NCBI GenBank assembly: GCA_964403795.1 | Contig: CAYOHP010000028.1 | Coordinates: forward strand, 1 to 61,557 | Origin: CAYOHP01 sp964403795 [NCBI: uncultured bacterium] | GTDB taxonomy: Bacteria; Muiribacteriota; UBA6191; CAZXTJ01 | Length of the DNA stretch: 61,557 bases | Direction: 5' to 3' | In this document: positions 61,460 through 61,557 of the stretch, one piece after another | How positions within the stretch are numbered: position 1 is the first letter of the stretch | Layout of the letters: the number at the start of each line of letters is the position of its first letter | Notes under the pieces: model-generated | The model's input: the letters and a program-made list of their open reading frames with translations, nothing else | The model's database searches: none | What the model was told of the DNA's origin: nothing | Translations under genes and position numbers: made by a program

Positions 61460-61557
61460 GGGTCGTCGCAGGCGCAGCCGGAGCGCCGAGGGTTCATCCC
61501 GAGGGAGCAGCGGTGTGTCTGGCATGTCCGAGAGCCCGGAGGTGAGCGCCATGTAGC
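61460..61557. other. Right edge, no gene identified
   Basis: 98 bases after the kinase stop. A short start-to-stop frame MSESPEVSAM fits here but is too small to support. I see no promoter, hairpin or RNA gene. Confidence 0.5.

Noticed and set aside
61488-61556. Start of another gene at the right edge
   Set aside because: The ATG near 61524 closes after ten codons and no other start with a ribosome-binding site is visible.
1-61557. tRNA, rRNA, prophage, insertion sequences or integrase
   Set aside because: No cloverleaf, rRNA signature, transposase motif or terminal inverted repeats were recognised, so no mobile element is claimed.

Overview
The window is a very GC-rich bacterial chromosome segment in which almost every base is coding. 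Many start codons overlap the preceding stop (ATGA, GTGA, TTGA). Several traits suggest a Planctomycetota member of a high-GC lineage: four Hanks-type Ser/Thr kinases plus a degenerate one, FHA and sigma-54 regulators, planctomycete-style multi-domain c-type cytochromes resembling the HzsA family, prepilin-like protein clusters and large secreted orphans. Myxococcota is the main alternative. The assignment is an inference from gene content; no rRNA or other phylogenetic marker is present.

Layout. 0-3 kb (minus): the truncated N-terminal part of an FHA/sigma-54 activator behind a membrane Ser/Thr kinase, then a 96-bp tandem repeat. 3.1-5.9 kb (plus): a TIGR04222-like membrane protein with a Cys/Gly tail, translationally coupled to a DUF692/MNIO enzyme with a C-terminal extension; then an intergenic set of competing hairpins and a lipoprotein. 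5.9-13 kb: a DUF547 protein, a VTT membrane protein coupled to a MerA-like flavoprotein, two hypothetical proteins, a methyltransferase-like protein and an ADP/ATP-translocase-like MFS protein. 13-18.7 kb: a membrane protein fusing a Ser/Thr kinase to a histidine-kinase core, and an NtrC-type response regulator, separated by a convergent trans-sulfuration enzyme.

18.8-27 kb: a GT-C-like membrane protein, a secreted protein with ten 21-residue repeats, and two convergent three-gene pseudopilin modules with the same gene order. 27-36 kb: a c-heme/HExxH protein, a RidA/chorismatase-like protein, and a plus-strand operon of a beta-propeller cytochrome, an HzsA-like lipoprotein cytochrome and a tetraheme cytochrome. 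36-43 kb: a large secreted orphan, a TPR protein, a membrane pseudokinase, a voltage-gated K+ channel and a lipoprotein. 43.5-47.8 kb: surface-glycan type enzymes (pyruvyl transferase, GT-like protein, sulfotransferase) and an ABC-F ATPase. 47.9-53.6 kb: a Ser/Thr kinase, a DUF962/Mpo1-like protein, a FadH-like reductase and a membrane protein with a RING-like zinc domain. 53.6-61.5 kb: a plus-strand operon of rhomboid protease, TerB-like membrane protein, diacylglycerol-kinase-type lipid kinase, ThiL/AIR-synthase-like protein, SDR epimerase and Ser/Thr kinase.

The genes I would follow first are the MNIO plus Cys-tail membrane protein pair, the Ser/Thr-kinase/His-kinase fusion with its response regulator, the mirrored pseudopilin modules, the cytochrome operon with shared CX4CH domains and the RING-domain membrane protein. 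Functions are assigned from motifs by eye; no database search was run.
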